DNA of 64,000 bases from PALSA-968 sp964387075. Lineage in GTDB: Bacteria > Bacteroidota > Bacteroidia > B-17B0 > Aurantibacillaceae. Numbering within the stretch: position 1 is the first letter of the stretch; the number at the start of each line of letters is the position of its first letter. The notes beneath the pieces are model-generated. The model was not told where the DNA came from, did no database searches, and saw nothing but the letters and a program-made list of their open reading frames with translations. Both the position numbers and the translations under genes were made by a program. The stretch covers positions 186,001 to 250,000 of the forward strand of contig CAYLVB010000006.1 of NCBI GenBank assembly GCA_964387075.1. The letters run 5' to 3'. Below are positions 8,827 through 17,149 of this stretch, piece by piece.

Positions 8827-10773
8827 TTAAGCGAGGGCTGGTTTTTCCACCCAGTCGCCATGCTCCTTTATGAGGTTTATGAGCTCATTTACAGCATTTT
8901 CGGCAGGAACATTCTTCTTTACCACTTCTTTACCTTTGTAGAGAGAGATCTTGCCGGGGCCGGTTCCTACGTAGCCATAATCGGCATCCGCCATTTCTCC
9001 CGGACCATTTACGATACATCCCATGATACCGATCTTGATGCCCTTGAGATGATCGGTAACCGTACGGATCTTCGCCGTGGTTTCCTGCAGATCGAACAAA
9101 GTGCGGCCGCAGGATGGACAGGAAATATATTCAGTTTTTGAAATACGCGTACGGGCCGCCTGCAAAATACCGAAAGCAGTTGAGTTGACGATCTTGGGAG
9201 AAACGCAATCCTTTTGCTTGATCCAAACCCCATCACCAAAACCATCGATGAGCAGCCCTCCTATATCAGTTGATGAAAAAAGCTGGAAGCTGGCTTCGGG
9301 AAGATCTTTGTAATTTCTTTTAATGATGACGGGAGCTTTGATGTTGTTCTTTTCGAGAAGCACGAACATTTGGCGCAGCTCGGTCATTGGGTTGGCAGAG
9401 AAAGTATCGAATACCAATACAGTGGTCAGTGATTGGTGATTAGTGATTAGTTGAATGTGATCTGTTAGGGTCTTTAGGTCGAACGCTATAAAATTTAGCT
9501 TGTCGGAAGTTTTATCAGAGCGAAAATATTCATCTGCGCAGAAAAGAGGGTAGGCTTGTTTTTGCTCCCTGTGCTTTTTCCAGGTCTCTGAATTGTAAAT
9601 GATTCCTAAAGTTCCCGGAAGTTCAAAATCCACCACATTTTCTCCCGCATAAACATAATCGGCCGCCTGGTCAGACAAATTCCATTTATCCAATTGTACC
9701 GAATAATTATATCCGCAAGCGAAGAAAGTAGCAGGAGTAATTTTTTCTTTCTGTGAAAAATCTGCTAACACCCTGGGAACATTCTTTCCTCCGAAATTCA
9801 AAACCTCATTGGTGTGCCGACGCTCATATTGATAAGGATCATAAGGTAATTCTATACGCTCCTTGTGACTTCTGACTTGTGATTTCTTACTTTGGTATCG
9901 GTCTGCCAATATTTTTGCAACAGGAATTTCAAACTCCGGCTCCTCCGTCAAAGAAACACGAATAGTATCTCCCAACCCGTCTTCCAATAATGTCCCAATT
10001 CCAACAGCCGATTTTATTCTTCCGTCCTCTCCCTCCCCTGCTTCAGTAACTCCCAGGTGCAAAGGGTAATTTCTTCCCGTCTCTATCATTTGTTGCACCA
10101 GTAATCGATAAGCCTGCACCATCACCTGCGTGTTGCTGGCCTTCATGCTTAAAATGATCTCGTAATAATTGTTCTCTTCACAAATTCGTAAGAATTCCAT
10201 GGCACTCTCTACCATTCCCAACGGAGTATCTCCGTAACGGGAAAGGATGCGATCACTCAAAGAACCATGGTTGGTTCCAATGCGCATGGCCGTGCCGTGC
10301 TCTTTACAAATTTTTACTAAAGGCGTAAAGCGCTGACGAATTCTTTCCAGCTCCGCGGCATAAGCTGCATCTGTATATTCAATTTCCTCGAACTTCTTTT
10401 TGTCGGCGTAATTGCCAGGGTTTACGCGCACTTTTTCTACAATGCGGGCAGCCCATTCCGCCGCGTTGGGCGTAAAATGGATGTCGGCGCAAATTGGGGT
10501 ATCATAACCCGCCGCGCGCAATTGTTTTTTGATCGTTTCCAGGTTCTTGGCCTCGTTCAAACTTGGTGCTGTGATACGCACCATTTCGCAGCCAGCTTCT
10601 ATCATTCTAATGCTCTGCTCCACCGTGGCTTTGGTGTCCATGGTATCGGTGGTGGTCATCGATTGCAGCCTGATAGGATTGTTTCCGCCAATGCCCAAAT
10701 GACCCACTTTTACGGCGCGTGTCAAAAAGCGGCTGTATTCCGTTAGACTATTGCAATAAGGCTTAATAAGCAT
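8827..10773 (-). CDS. ispG: 4-hydroxy-3-methylbut-2-enyl diphosphate synthase, three-domain form
   Basis: 648 residues: an N-terminal TIM barrel (GGNNPIRLQSMTTTDT, VRITAPS, ADIHF, KVRVNPGNY), a central extra domain (roughly residues 290-545), and a C-terminal 4Fe-4S domain with CPSCGRTLFDLQE and GCIVNGPGEMADADYGYVG, whose three Cys bind the cluster. The inserted central domain is normal in Bacteroidota, Chlamydia and plant IspG. The enzyme reductively opens MEcPP to HMBPP in isoprenoid synthesis. Unusually, two short 7-bp tandem repeat arrays lie inside the reading frame, at the barrel/insert junction and within the insert (reported separately). The ATG lies immediately downstream of a TAnnTTTG element. 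Confidence 0.95.
   Translation of the reverse strand: MLIKPYCNSLTEYSRFLTRAVKVGHLGIGGNNPIRLQSMTTTDTMDTKATVEQSIRMIEAGCEMVRITAPSLNEAKNLETIKKQLRAAGYDTPICADIHFTPNAAEWAARIVEKVRVNPGNYADKKKFEEIEYTDAAYAAELERIRQRFTPLVKICKEHGTAMRIGTNHGSLSDRILSRYGDTPLGMVESAMEFLRICEENNYYEIILSMKASNTQVMVQAYRLLVQQMIETGRNYPLHLGVTEAGEGEDGRIKSAVGIGTLLEDGLGDTIRVSLTEEPEFEIPVAKILADRYQSKKSQVRSHKERIELPYDPYQYERRHTNEVLNFGGKNVPRVLADFSQKEKITPATFFACGYNYSVQLDKWNLSDQAADYVYAGENVVDFELPGTLGIIYNSETWKKHREQKQAYPLFCADEYFRSDKTSDKLNFIAFDLKTLTDHIQLITNHQSLTTVLVFDTFSANPMTELRQMFVLLEKNNIKAPVIIKRNYKDLPEASFQLFSSTDIGGLLIDGFGDGVWIKQKDCVSPKIVNSTAFGILQAARTRISKTEYISCPSCGRTLFDLQETTAKIRTVTDHLKGIKIGIMGCIVNGPGEMADADYGYVGTGPGKISLYKGKEVVKKNVPAENAVNELINLIKEHGDWVEKPALA
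9429..9449. repeat. Heptanucleotide tandem repeat inside ispG (3 units)
   Basis: The plus strand reads GTGATTG, GTGATTA, GTGATTA: three 7-bp units, 21 bp in total, hence frame-neutral. On the coding strand it specifies a stretch around LITNHQSL in the inserted domain of IspG. Confidence 0.75.
9866..9893. repeat. Heptanucleotide tandem repeat inside ispG (4 diverged units)
   Basis: The plus strand reads TGACTTC, TGACTTG, TGATTTC, TTACTTT: four 7-bp units. On the coding strand it specifies the SKKSQVRSHK segment at the junction between the TIM barrel and the inserted domain, a hydrophilic loop-like stretch. Confidence 0.7.
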
Positions 10774-10777
10774 GTTG

Positions 10778-10785
10778 CAAAGTTA
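10778..10785 (-). promoter_or_regulatory. -7 promoter element of ispG
   Basis: The minus strand reads TAACTTTG, matching TAnnTTTG, and ends 4 bp before the ispG ATG, implying a leaderless or near-leaderless mRNA. A TTG lies 13 bp upstream, too close for the usual 17-20 bp spacer, so only the -7 element is claimed. Confidence 0.5.
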
Positions 10786-10928
10786 CTACAAGGGGTCCCA
10801 ATAACCTAATACAGCCCGATGGATGCCTCCAAAGATCTCCTTCAGGCTTGTGTATTTCCGCACATGCTTGGTTAATTAAGATCGCCCGCCTAAATTTGGT
10901 AAGGTTAAACCGATTATCAGACACCCTC

Positions 10929-11627
10929 ATGTTCCTCGACGCGCTAATTCCACTGCTCTCCCTGATCGCCCTGGAAGTGATCCTTGGAATAGACAACATC
11001 ATTTTCATTTCCATCCTCGCCGATAAATTGCCGGAAGACCGGCGCAATAAATTGCGTTATTGGGGCATAGGCCTGGCCATGATCCTGCGATTAGGCTTGC
11101 TCGCTGTCATTTCGTGGATCCTCAAACTTGACACGGTTTTATTCTCGGTCTTCAACATCGCCTTTTCCGGAAAAGGATTGATCCTTATTGCGGGAGGACT
11201 ATTCCTGCTTTATAAAAGCACCCGTGAAATTTTTCTAAAGACCGAACACGAGGCCCAAACAAACGCGCCGGCAAAAAAAACCGGTAGTTTTAAAACACTG
11301 CTGTCCGAGATCATTATACTCGACCTGGTCTTTTCCATAGATTCCATCATTACCGCTGTGGGCATGGTACAGGAACTTTGGGTGATGTACACCTCCGTTG
11401 TGGTTGCGGTAGCGATCATGCTTTTCGCTTCCAAACCCATCAGCCGCTTTATTTCCAAACATCCCTCATTCAAGATCCTGGCACTTTGCTTTTTAATGAT
11501 GATAGGCTTATCCCTTATTGCCGAAGGTTTCCATGTGGAGATCCCCAAAGGCTATATTTACTTCTCTATGGCTTTCGCGTTCCTGGTGGATATCATACAG
11601 ATGAAGAAGCTGGGGAAAAAAACCTGA
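10929..11627 (+). CDS. TerC family integral membrane protein
   Basis: 232 residues from the ATG at 10929 (MFLDALIPLLSLIALEV). An upstream alternative adds a non-hydrophobic tail and is disfavoured. There are seven or so hydrophobic segments with the TerC hallmark acidic residues inside the membrane: EVILGIDNIIFISIL in the first pair and LDLVFSIDSIITAVGM in the second inverted repeat. Family members are associated with tellurium resistance and, in other bacteria, with manganese efflux or loading of exported proteins. The conserved Asp and Glu residues needed for metal transport are present. It is divergent from ispG. Substrate inferred, not shown. Confidence 0.85.
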   Translation: MFLDALIPLLSLIALEVILGIDNIIFISILADKLPEDRRNKLRYWGIGLAMILRLGLLAVISWILKLDTVLFSVFNIAFSGKGLILIAGGLFLLYKSTREIFLKTEHEAQTNAPAKKTGSFKTLLSEIIILDLVFSIDSIITAVGMVQELWVMYTSVVVAVAIMLFASKPISRFISKHPSFKILALCFLMMIGLSLIAEGFHVEIPKGYIYFSMAFAFLVDIIQMKKLGKKT

Positions 11628-11662
11628 ATCCTCCACCGGTCGCAAATTAATGTTCCTTTTGG

Positions 11663-11694
11663 TTTGGCACTTCCATAAATTCCATTGATATTTG
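11663..11694 (+). promoter_or_regulatory. Candidate promoter of the serA-like gene
   Basis: TTTG at 11663-11666, a 20-bp spacer and GATATTTG at 11687-11694 (one mismatch to TAnnTTTG), 21 bp before the ATG. The fit to the Bacteroidota consensus is good but not perfect. Confidence 0.4.
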
Positions 11695-11715
11695 TCTCTC
11701 TTTTTAGAATAATTT

Positions 11716-12666
11716 ATGAGCAAAAAAATATTAGCCAACGACGGCATCGACGCGACCGGGAAAGCACTTTTAGAAAAAGCGGGTTTCACCGTAATAACCG
11801 ATAAAGTGGCCCAGGAGGCCCTTGCCAAAGAACTCAACGAAAAAGATTTCGTTGCCTTAACGGTACGCAGCGCCACCAAGGTGCGCAAAGAAGTGATCGA
11901 TGCTTGCCCCAAACTGAAAGTGATCGGTCGCGGTGGCGTGGGTATGGACAATATCGACGTGGACTACGCCCGCGGAAAAGGAATTAACGTGATCAACACA
12001 CCTGCGGCTTCTTCCAACTCCGTGGCTGAGCTGGTGTTTGCGCATTTGTTCAACGCGGTACGCTTTTTATACGACAGCAACCGCCAGATGCCCGGCAACG
12101 GAAGTACAAAATTCGAAGATCTGAAAAAAGCTTATGCCAAAGGAACCGAACTGCGCGGCAAGACTATAGGTATTGTAGGTTTTGGTCGTATTGGACAATA
12201 CACCGGCAAAATAGCTTTGGGCTGCGGTATGAAAGTTTTGGCTTTTGATCCTTTTGTGAAAGAGGCTGAGTTGAATTTAGAAATTGAAGGATTAGCGAAT
12301 TCGAAAGTGACTGTGAAAACGGTTACTATGGATGAACTACTTGCTAAAAGTGATTTCATCAGCATGCACGTCCCCGGTGGAAAAGTGATCGGCGAAGCTG
12401 AGATCGCTAAAATGAAGAATGGGGTTGTTTTGGTAAATGCGGCGCGTGGTGGGGTTATTGATGAAACCGCTTTGGTGAACGGATTGAACTCCGGGAAGAT
12501 CGCTCACGCGGGACTTGACGTTTTTGAGAACGAACCCAAGCCCAGCGAAGCTTTGTTGAAGCATCCAAAAATTTCGTTAACACCGCACATTGGTGCAGCC
12601 ACCAACGAAGCGCAGGAGCGCATCGGTGTTGAACTGGCCGAAAAGATCATAGCGGCACTGAGCTGA
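11716..12666 (+). CDS. serA: D-3-phosphoglycerate dehydrogenase-type 2-hydroxyacid dehydrogenase
   Basis: 316 residues, the short form without ACT or regulatory domain. The N-terminal half-domain contains KVIGRGGVGMDNIDV. The Rossmann domain has GIVGFGRIGQ for NAD binding. The catalytic trio is visible: Arg in NAARGGVID, Glu in the FENEPKPSE region and His in LTPHIGAAT. Best reading is the first enzyme of phosphorylated serine synthesis (3-phosphoglycerate to 3-phosphohydroxypyruvate). Other D-2-hydroxyacid dehydrogenases of the family share this fold, so substrate is likely rather than proven. No serC or serB lies nearby. Confidence 0.8.
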   Translation: MSKKILANDGIDATGKALLEKAGFTVITDKVAQEALAKELNEKDFVALTVRSATKVRKEVIDACPKLKVIGRGGVGMDNIDVDYARGKGINVINTPAASSNSVAELVFAHLFNAVRFLYDSNRQMPGNGSTKFEDLKKAYAKGTELRGKTIGIVGFGRIGQYTGKIALGCGMKVLAFDPFVKEAELNLEIEGLANSKVTVKTVTMDELLAKSDFISMHVPGGKVIGEAEIAKMKNGVVLVNAARGGVIDETALVNGLNSGKIAHAGLDVFENEPKPSEALLKHPKISLTPHIGAATNEAQERIGVELAEKIIAALS

Positions 12667-12690
12667 TTTTTTTATGTGGGTGAATTTCCT

Positions 12691-12698
12691 TATCTTTG
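12691..12698 (+). promoter_or_regulatory. -7 promoter element placing the start of the 62-aa gene
   Basis: TATCTTTG matches TAnnTTTG and ends 3 bp before the ATG at 12702, so transcription would begin at or next to the start codon (leaderless mRNA). Confidence 0.5.
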
Positions 12699-12701
12699 AG
12701 T

Positions 12702-12890
12702 ATGTTCCGCTTAGATAGAACTGCATTCAAAGCAGGCAATTTTAAGAATAAACAAAAAGAATCTGATAACTACAAGGATATGACCCTTGAGGAGATCGGT
12801 AAAGTGTTTGCTTACCTGCAAAGCGTAGCTTATAACTATCCGCTTGGTAAGCCGCCTCGGATGGATAAGACAGTTCATTCCTTTCGTTGA
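12702..12890 (+). CDS. Small protein (62 aa) coupled to a nucleotidyltransferase
   Basis: It reads MFRLDRTAF at the N-terminus and RMDKTVHSFR at the C-terminus, with a charged, helical middle (KNKQKESDNYKDMTLEEI...YLQSVAYNYPL). I recognise the bracketing R-x-D-[RK]-T motifs as typical of small Bacteroidota proteins encoded just before minimal nucleotidyltransferases, from memory of the family and not from a search. No signal peptide or membrane segment. The stop codon is one base from the next ATG (TGA-C-ATG), so translation is probably coupled. Possible role: partner or antitoxin-like regulator of the nucleotidyltransferase; this is inference. Confidence 0.7.
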   Translation: MFRLDRTAFKAGNFKNKQKESDNYKDMTLEEIGKVFAYLQSVAYNYPLGKPPRMDKTVHSFR

Positions 12891-12891
12891 C

Positions 12892-13344
12892 ATGGGAAAT
12901 ATTTTTCACGAAGACTTCCAGGATTTTTTAAAAGCCATGAACAAGGCAGAAGTTAAGTATGTCCTGGTAGGAGGTTATTCGGTTATTTTTCATGGATTTC
13001 CCCGAACAACCGGCGATCTTGATCTCTTCGTGGAAGTCACTAAGGAAAATTACAAAAAGATCTGTAAAGCATTTGATCTTTTTGGAATGCCATTGTTCGA
13101 TATGACTGAACCAAACTTCCTTGAGAACAGGGAGATGACCGTATTCACTTTCGGCCGCTCGCCGGTAGCCATTGAAATTCTGAAAGAGATTTCAGGAGTT
13201 TCCTTTGAAGAGGCTTATAAAAATGCTATTGACTCGGTTTTTGAGGAAATTCCAATGAAGATCATTCACCTTACGGATCTTAGGAAAAACAAATCATCTA
13301 CTGACCGTGCAAAGGATAAGAACGACCTTGAAAATCTTCCCTGA
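12892..13344 (+). CDS. Minimal nucleotidyltransferase-fold protein (possible toxin-like enzyme)
   Basis: 150 residues. The polymerase-beta-type nucleotidyltransferase core is visible: VLVGGYSVIFHG with the GGYS loop, followed by TGDLDLFVEVT, whose Asp-x-Asp would bind the metal ions, and a later FLENREMTVFTFG strand. Start chosen at ATG 12892, one base after the upstream stop. The C-terminus (LRKNKSSTDRAKDKNDLENL) resembles the end of the family of stand-alone nucleotidyltransferases found in toxin-antitoxin-like pairs. It ends in a TGATG overlap with the following lipoprotein gene. Substrate unknown; RNA or protein nucleotidylation would be typical of the fold. Confidence 0.75.
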   Translation: MGNIFHEDFQDFLKAMNKAEVKYVLVGGYSVIFHGFPRTTGDLDLFVEVTKENYKKICKAFDLFGMPLFDMTEPNFLENREMTVFTFGRSPVAIEILKEISGVSFEEAYKNAIDSVFEEIPMKIIHLTDLRKNKSSTDRAKDKNDLENLP

Positions 13345-14264
13345 TGAAAAAGTTTCTTTTCCTGATACCGGTCATTATACTCTCCTGCATCGGGCCAAAA
13401 GAAACATTTGATTCCCTCCGTAAATTCCCTAAACCCGCTTTTACACCTCCCGGCACCATTTGGCTGCGCGATAATGTATTCATCGACGACGCGGAGATCA
13501 GTAACTTTTCTTACCAGGAATTTCTGTACTGGCTAAAAAGAAAAAGTCACCCGCAATATTATTTGATGCTGCCCGACACAAACTGCTGGACACGCGCCGA
13601 CATTGGTAACGCCGACCGCATGACCAGCAATTACCACGATTATAGTTCTTACCGCGAATTTCCGGCCGTAGGTATTTCTTATGGCCAAGCCATTGAATAT
13701 TGCAAATGGCGCAGCGATCGCGTAAATGAATTACTCTACCTGAAGGAACACAAATTAAAAATGAGCACCGACAGCGGAAAGATCTACTCGGCCAAAATAC
13801 CTCAAAAAGTAAAATACCGCCTGCCTACACAGGAAGAATGGGAGTACGCTGCCGCGGCCGGATTAGAATATTGCAATTTCCCCATGGGCTACGAAAGCCT
13901 AACAACCTACAATGTACCGGTGAACAATACGCTTGAGTACCACAACTATTTCCTCAAAGACTTCCGCGCTATTGACAAGAAATGCGACAAAGCCATTGAA
14001 GTAAATTGTCCCACCGTAAAAGTACTCTCCGGCAAAGCCAACCGCTACGGCCTCTACCAAATGATAGGGAATGTTTCTGAACTTTGCGCCGATAGCGTGG
14101 TGAAAGGTTTCAATTACTCGGAACCCATTTTTTCCGTTGAACGCTCAGAGAGCGAAAAAGGGTCATATACGATACAGTCGCTCACCTATAGCTACAGCAT
14201 AAATAAAAAATACAAAAGACCTGAGCCCTGGATAGGGTTTAGGTGTGTTTGTGAAGTGAATTAA
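13344..14264 (+). CDS. Lipoprotein with FGE-sulfatase (SUMF1) domain
   Basis: 306 residues. The lipoprotein signal MKKFLFLIPVIILSC puts a lipidated Cys at position 15. The remainder is the formylglycine-generating-enzyme fold: PPGTIWLRDNVFID near the start, ISYGQAIEYCKWRS, YRLPTQEEWEYAAAAG, YGLYQMIGNVSELCAD and a C-terminal PWIGFRCVCEVN. The same fold occurs in gliding/T9SS lipoproteins GldJ and GldK, but this protein is shorter. The paired active-site cysteines of true FGE are not obvious, so a structural or binding role is more likely than sulfatase maturation. The start overlaps the previous stop (TGATG). Two orphan copies of its last 13-14 codons lie downstream. Confidence 0.8.
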   Translation: MKKFLFLIPVIILSCIGPKETFDSLRKFPKPAFTPPGTIWLRDNVFIDDAEISNFSYQEFLYWLKRKSHPQYYLMLPDTNCWTRADIGNADRMTSNYHDYSSYREFPAVGISYGQAIEYCKWRSDRVNELLYLKEHKLKMSTDSGKIYSAKIPQKVKYRLPTQEEWEYAAAAGLEYCNFPMGYESLTTYNVPVNNTLEYHNYFLKDFRAIDKKCDKAIEVNCPTVKVLSGKANRYGLYQMIGNVSELCADSVVKGFNYSEPIFSVERSESEKGSYTIQSLTYSYSINKKYKRPEPWIGFRCVCEVN

Positions 14265-14278
14265 TACAAAGATCATTC

Positions 14279-16318
14279 ATGATGAAAACTATCCTTTCAC
14301 TACTTCTCGGCGGCACACTGACATTGTCGGTTTGCGCGCAGCATCAACCTGTTTGCAGATTTGACCACGGCCAGACTACCGAAAGAACAGCTATAGCCAA
14401 TTCAACAATAATGAAGGAAGCCGGGCGCAACGTGTCCACTAAACTATATGAAACAAATTCTTCACACCTAAAGATCATACCGGTTGTAGTGCACGTAATA
14501 CATAACGCGGGTGTTGAAAATATTTCAAACACGCAGATACAAAGCCAGATCGATGTGCTGAACGAAGATTTCGGGAAGATGCCGCTAACACCCGGCGACG
14601 GAAACGGAGTAGATACGGAAGTACGTTTTTGCCTGGCAAAGATCACCCCGGATGGAAAATGCACCGACGGAATAGTGCGGGTTAGATCAACCCTAACAAC
14701 ACACCAAACTTACCAGCGCAGCCAGCTGGCAGGGTTGAGCGCCTGGGACGCTACCCGTTACCTCAATATTTACATCGTAAAGAACATCAGCGGCGGAAGC
14801 ACTTTAGGTTACGCGTCTTTTCCGGGCGGACCTGTTAACGAAGACGGCGTGGTAATGGCCTATAATTACTTCGGTCGAACCGGCTCTATTGCAGGGGGCA
14901 CCTCGGGCAGAACAGCTTCGCACGAGGTAGGACACTGGCTGGGCTTATATCATACCTTTAACGGAGGCTGCGGAGTAGACACTTGCCTGGACGGAGATTA
15001 TGTGTGCGACACGCCACCGGCGGCCAACCCTAACTTTGGCTGCCCGGTCATTAATTCCTGCGCCAATGATATTCCGAATGTGCCCGACCAGATCCAGAAT
15101 TACATGGATTACTCGAACGATGGATGCAAGAACATGTTCACCAACGGGCAAAAAAACAGAATGCAGGCTACTTTAAATACATTTCGCAATGCCATCTGGC
15201 AGGCGGCCAATATTACCGCTACGGGTTGCGACAGCGGCTTTGTTTCGCCCCCCTGCAGCGCGGTAGCCGATTTTACTTCTAACGGACAAAACATCTGCGT
15301 AGGAAATGCGGTACAATTCGTTAATCGTACGCTCAACAATCCCACTTCTTACCTCTGGTATTTTCCGGGCGGAACACCCTCCAGCTCCACCGCGCAAAAT
15401 CCTACCGTAGTTTATAGCGCTTTGGGCTCTTACAACGTTTCGCTGGTAGCAACCAATAGTAACGGAACAGACAGCGTAACCTTTTCCAACTACATCACTG
15501 TGTCCAACCCGGTTCCGGGCATCGCGCTGCCTTATAACGAAGGTTTTGAAGCCAGCGCATTTCCTCCTAACGGCATAGTAATTGACAACTCCGACGCCGG
15601 TGTTACCTGGGAGAGAGATTCAATGGCGGTGCAATTTGCCGGACTTGGTTCGGCAAAGATCAATAACCTGATCAATACCAATTATGGCCAGGCAGACGCG
15701 ATGATACTGCCTACTTTCGATCTTAGCACTTTTACCAATCCTTACATCAGCTTCCGCTGGGCCTACGCAAAGTCAGACCCTAATTATTCCGACGAACTCA
15801 TCGTGCTTATTTCAACCGATTGCGAAGTGAATTATACCCAGATCTTTTACCGCACCGGAAGCACGATGACCACCGGGCCTACGCAAACCACGCCTTATAT
15901 TCCCGACAGCAATACTGTCTGGAAACTGTGCAATGTAAGCCTGGGGTCTTACGCCACTTGTGATCATGCCATTTTAAAGATCGTGAACGTAACGGATGGC
16001 GGAAATAACCTGTATATAGATAACATCAATTTGGGAGCAAGCGCGGTGGGCATTTTTGAAAATACCCCTGATGCCCGTTCGGTGGTAGTCTATCCTAACC
16101 CGGCCAATGAGCAAGTTGTACTCACTATAGATCACAACGCATTTGCTAAAGACGCAGAGTTACATCTCTATGATCTAATGGGAAATAGTGTTTACGAGGA
16201 GAAAATGAGCTCAGCACAACAGGTGCTTGACCTGCGCAATTATCCGGCTGGAATTTATTTTATTACCATACGCACCCAGAACTCGGTGCTCACTAAAAAA
16301 CTAATTAAGCAAAAATAG
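14279..16318 (+). CDS. Secreted M43 (pappalysin-type) metalloprotease with PKD and T9SS type A domains
   Basis: 679 residues (a second Met one codon in is equally possible). Signal peptide ends near SVCAQ. The catalytic domain carries HEVGHWLGLYH at about residues 215-225, the zinc-binding HExxHxxGxxH of metzincins, and NYMDYSNDGC, the Met-turn typical of family M43. A PKD domain follows (YLWYFPGGTPSSS...GSYNVSLVATNSNG), then a jelly-roll-like module (LPYNEGFEASAFPPNG). Last comes a C-terminal sorting domain (VYPNPANEQVVLTI...GIYFITI...KKLIKQ), the type A signal that sends proteins through the type IX system. Likely an extracellular protease. Its stop codon abuts an FGE-tail remnant, which suggests it arrived as a cassette. 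Confidence 0.9.
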   Translation: MMKTILSLLLGGTLTLSVCAQHQPVCRFDHGQTTERTAIANSTIMKEAGRNVSTKLYETNSSHLKIIPVVVHVIHNAGVENISNTQIQSQIDVLNEDFGKMPLTPGDGNGVDTEVRFCLAKITPDGKCTDGIVRVRSTLTTHQTYQRSQLAGLSAWDATRYLNIYIVKNISGGSTLGYASFPGGPVNEDGVVMAYNYFGRTGSIAGGTSGRTASHEVGHWLGLYHTFNGGCGVDTCLDGDYVCDTPPAANPNFGCPVINSCANDIPNVPDQIQNYMDYSNDGCKNMFTNGQKNRMQATLNTFRNAIWQAANITATGCDSGFVSPPCSAVADFTSNGQNICVGNAVQFVNRTLNNPTSYLWYFPGGTPSSSTAQNPTVVYSALGSYNVSLVATNSNGTDSVTFSNYITVSNPVPGIALPYNEGFEASAFPPNGIVIDNSDAGVTWERDSMAVQFAGLGSAKINNLINTNYGQADAMILPTFDLSTFTNPYISFRWAYAKSDPNYSDELIVLISTDCEVNYTQIFYRTGSTMTTGPTQTTPYIPDSNTVWKLCNVSLGSYATCDHAILKIVNVTDGGNNLYIDNINLGASAVGIFENTPDARSVVVYPNPANEQVVLTIDHNAFAKDAELHLYDLMGNSVYEEKMSSAQQVLDLRNYPAGIYFITIRTQNSVLTKKLIKQK

Positions 16319-16368
16319 ACCCAGGGCCCTGGAAAGGATTTAGGTGTGTTTGTGAGGTGAATAAATAG
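16319..16368 (+). pseudogene. Orphan 3' tail of an FGE-domain gene (remnant 1)
   Basis: Directly after the protease stop codon, the frame from 16327 reads PWKGFRCVCEVNK then TAG. This is nearly identical to the last codons of the FGE lipoprotein gene at 14226-14264, with several synonymous differences. No start codon or gene body belongs to it. Confidence 0.75.
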
Positions 16369-16431
16369 CGAACTCTAAGTTTTCATCAATGAAATTTTAG
16401 AAAATTTCCTCTTTTTTTGTACCTTTACGTA

Positions 16432-16962
16432 GTGAAAAAAATAGTCAGATACGAAATAGATATTGAGATTGACGGGATCACAAATAGCATTGAAAATCTC
16501 ATTTCCGGAGATAGCTTTTCAACGGATGTTTTACCCTTAAGAGATTACGATCTTAAAGCTATTGGTCAAAAAAGTAATTGGAGTTTTAACTGGAAAAAAG
16601 AATTCAAGATCGTCGGACGGCAATTATATAAACTTACAATTACGGGAAACCCTTCGATCATTCAAGGTTTGCTTAGTGTTTCTGACGAAGGGGACCATTA
16701 TTATATTCATTTGATAGAAAGCGCTCCATTCAATCAAGGTAGAAATAAATTGTATGTTGGAGTGCCGGGCAATCTGGTAGCTTTTGCCTGTAAATTATCC
16801 AAAGAAAAAGGATACTCCGGTTTTGTTGCTTTTTTATCAAAAACAAAATTAGTAACACATTATCAAAAGACGCTGGGCGCTTCACCGTTTGGTAAAGGGC
16901 CTAAAATGATCATTTACCCCGAAGCCGCAAACCATTTAATAACCCGCTATTTTAAAAACTAA
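16432..16962 (+). CDS. GNAT-like protein, first gene of a two-gene module
   Basis: 176 residues from the GTG at 16432 (VKKIVRYEIDIEI); a TTG 15 bp upstream is the alternative. The C-terminal half, YVGVPGNLVAFACKLSKEKG followed by KLVTHYQKTLGA, has the layout of the acetyl-CoA-binding core of GNAT acyltransferases (a glycine loop before a long helix, then the HYQKTLGA helix corresponding to the usual FYEKLGF). The N-terminal half is unfamiliar. A TACCTTTA element just upstream resembles a -7 box. The next small gene begins 4 bp after the stop. Together they resemble toxin/antitoxin-like pairs common in Bacteroidota. Assignment to GNAT rests on pattern only. Confidence 0.6.
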   Translation: MKKIVRYEIDIEIDGITNSIENLISGDSFSTDVLPLRDYDLKAIGQKSNWSFNWKKEFKIVGRQLYKLTITGNPSIIQGLLSVSDEGDHYYIHLIESAPFNQGRNKLYVGVPGNLVAFACKLSKEKGYSGFVAFLSKTKLVTHYQKTLGASPFGKGPKMIIYPEAANHLITRYFKN

Positions 16963-16966
16963 CAAA

Positions 16967-17149
16967 ATGGGACTAATTAAAGAACCTAAAAATGTGAATT
17001 TTTCTGTAGACCCAACTCCGCTTAAAAAAGCTGAAATGGATCTTATTCATGCGGCCATTGCTGAATATTATGCTTCCGGTAAAGTTCAGACAGGAAATGT
17101 GGTGCAGGAACAACCCGCCACCTATATTCGTAAAAACAAACTTAAATAA
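16967..17149 (+). CDS. Small partner protein (60 aa) of the GNAT-like gene
   Basis: It begins MGLIKEPKNVNFSVDPTPL, then a short helix (KKAEMDLIHAAIAEYYAS) and a basic tail (YIRKNKLK). Its sequence, size and spacing (4 bp after the GNAT-like gene) suggest a dedicated partner of the larger protein, possibly an antitoxin or stabilising subunit. No DNA-binding motif is evident. A second FGE-tail remnant starts immediately after its stop codon. Confidence 0.65.
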   Translation: MGLIKEPKNVNFSVDPTPLKKAEMDLIHAAIAEYYASGKVQTGNVVQEQPATYIRKNKLK

